Shown here one piece after another: positions 5,890 through 6,015 of a DNA stretch of 6,015 nucleotides. The stretch is from an uncultured Prevotella sp. (GTDB taxonomy: Bacteria > Bacteroidota > Bacteroidia > Bacteroidales > Bacteroidaceae): NCBI GenBank assembly GCA_900542795.1, contig UQPD01000146.1, positions 1 through 6,015 of the forward strand, given 5' to 3'. The notes below the pieces were generated by a model. It worked only from the letters and a program-made list of their open reading frames with translations. It made no database searches and was not told the DNA's origin. Both the position numbers and the translations under genes were made by a program. Numbering within the stretch: the first letter of the stretch is position 1; every line of letters begins with the position of its first letter.

Positions 5890-6015
5890 TCAGTAAAGTT
5901 CTTCAGTAAAAGAATCCCTGTCGAGGTCGAGGGGTGCACATCCTTGCCAAACAACAAGCTGAGGCTCCGCATGTCCGGCTGCAAGGATTGTCAACGATTT
6001 TAGTGTGGCTTCAAC
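5890..6015 (-). CDS. Possible C-terminus of an unrecognised convergent gene
   Basis: On the - strand a frame is open from the window edge for 41 codons and ends at TGA (5892-5890). The other two - frames close at once or within a few codons. The translation, VEATLKSLTILAAGHAEP followed by QLVVWQGCAPLDLDRDS and FTEELY, has a balanced soluble-protein composition with an acidic end. The stretch is also more GC-rich than the intergenic DNA before it, as a coding region would be. The protein family is not recognised. A + strand frame is also open here from 5911 to the edge but has no ATG and a less protein-like sequence. The gene would converge on the small-protein unit, with the terminator at 5830-5875 between them. 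Confidence 0.45.
   Translation of the reverse strand, partial: VEATLKSLTILAAGHAEPQLVVWQGCAPLDLDRDSFTEELY

Overview
This looks like the end of a draft contig from a Bacteroidetes bacterium, most likely Prevotella or a close relative; species cannot be assigned. The genus is inferred from the acn-icd-gltA cluster, AT-rich start regions without Shine-Dalgarno sequences, a Bacteroidetes-type promoter (TTTG, 20 nt, TAnnTTTG), and a 57-aa acidic peptide of a type I associate with this group. Bases 1-32 are not biological: they are the Illumina Nextera read-2 transposase adapter, so genomic sequence starts at 33 and the region upstream of the first gene is truncated.

Bases 119-4925 hold a tight three-gene cluster on the + strand: aconitate hydratase (acn, 119-2359), isocitrate dehydrogenase (icd, 2365-3543) and citrate synthase (gltA, 3576-4925), with gaps of 5 and 32 nt. 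Together they form the oxidative branch from oxaloacetate plus acetyl-CoA to 2-oxoglutarate. In an anaerobe with an open citric acid cycle this branch mainly supplies carbon skeletons for glutamate. The icd product resembles E. coli Icd in sequence, but its cofactor-pocket residues (Asp319, Leu320, Ala326, Asn366) are of the NAD type, so a default 'NADP-dependent' label may be wrong. A 22-bp hairpin with a T-run at 5028-5093 probably ends the transcript.

Bases 5094-5317 are AT-rich, with no convincing gene and one weak 41-codon antisense ORF. Bases 5318-5875 look like a complete small transcription unit: a well-matched promoter, a 71-codon reading frame (5384-5596) interrupted by TAG at codon 3, a 57-aa acidic peptide gene (5599-5772) starting two bases after the previous stop, and a strong intrinsic terminator. 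The interrupted frame would encode a small membrane or lipoprotein-like product, and it contains three exact 15-nt tandem repeats encoding KNTHI. This unit is the most unusual part of the window.

The last 126 bases carry an open frame on the - strand that runs off the end, probably the C-terminus of an unrecognised convergent gene.
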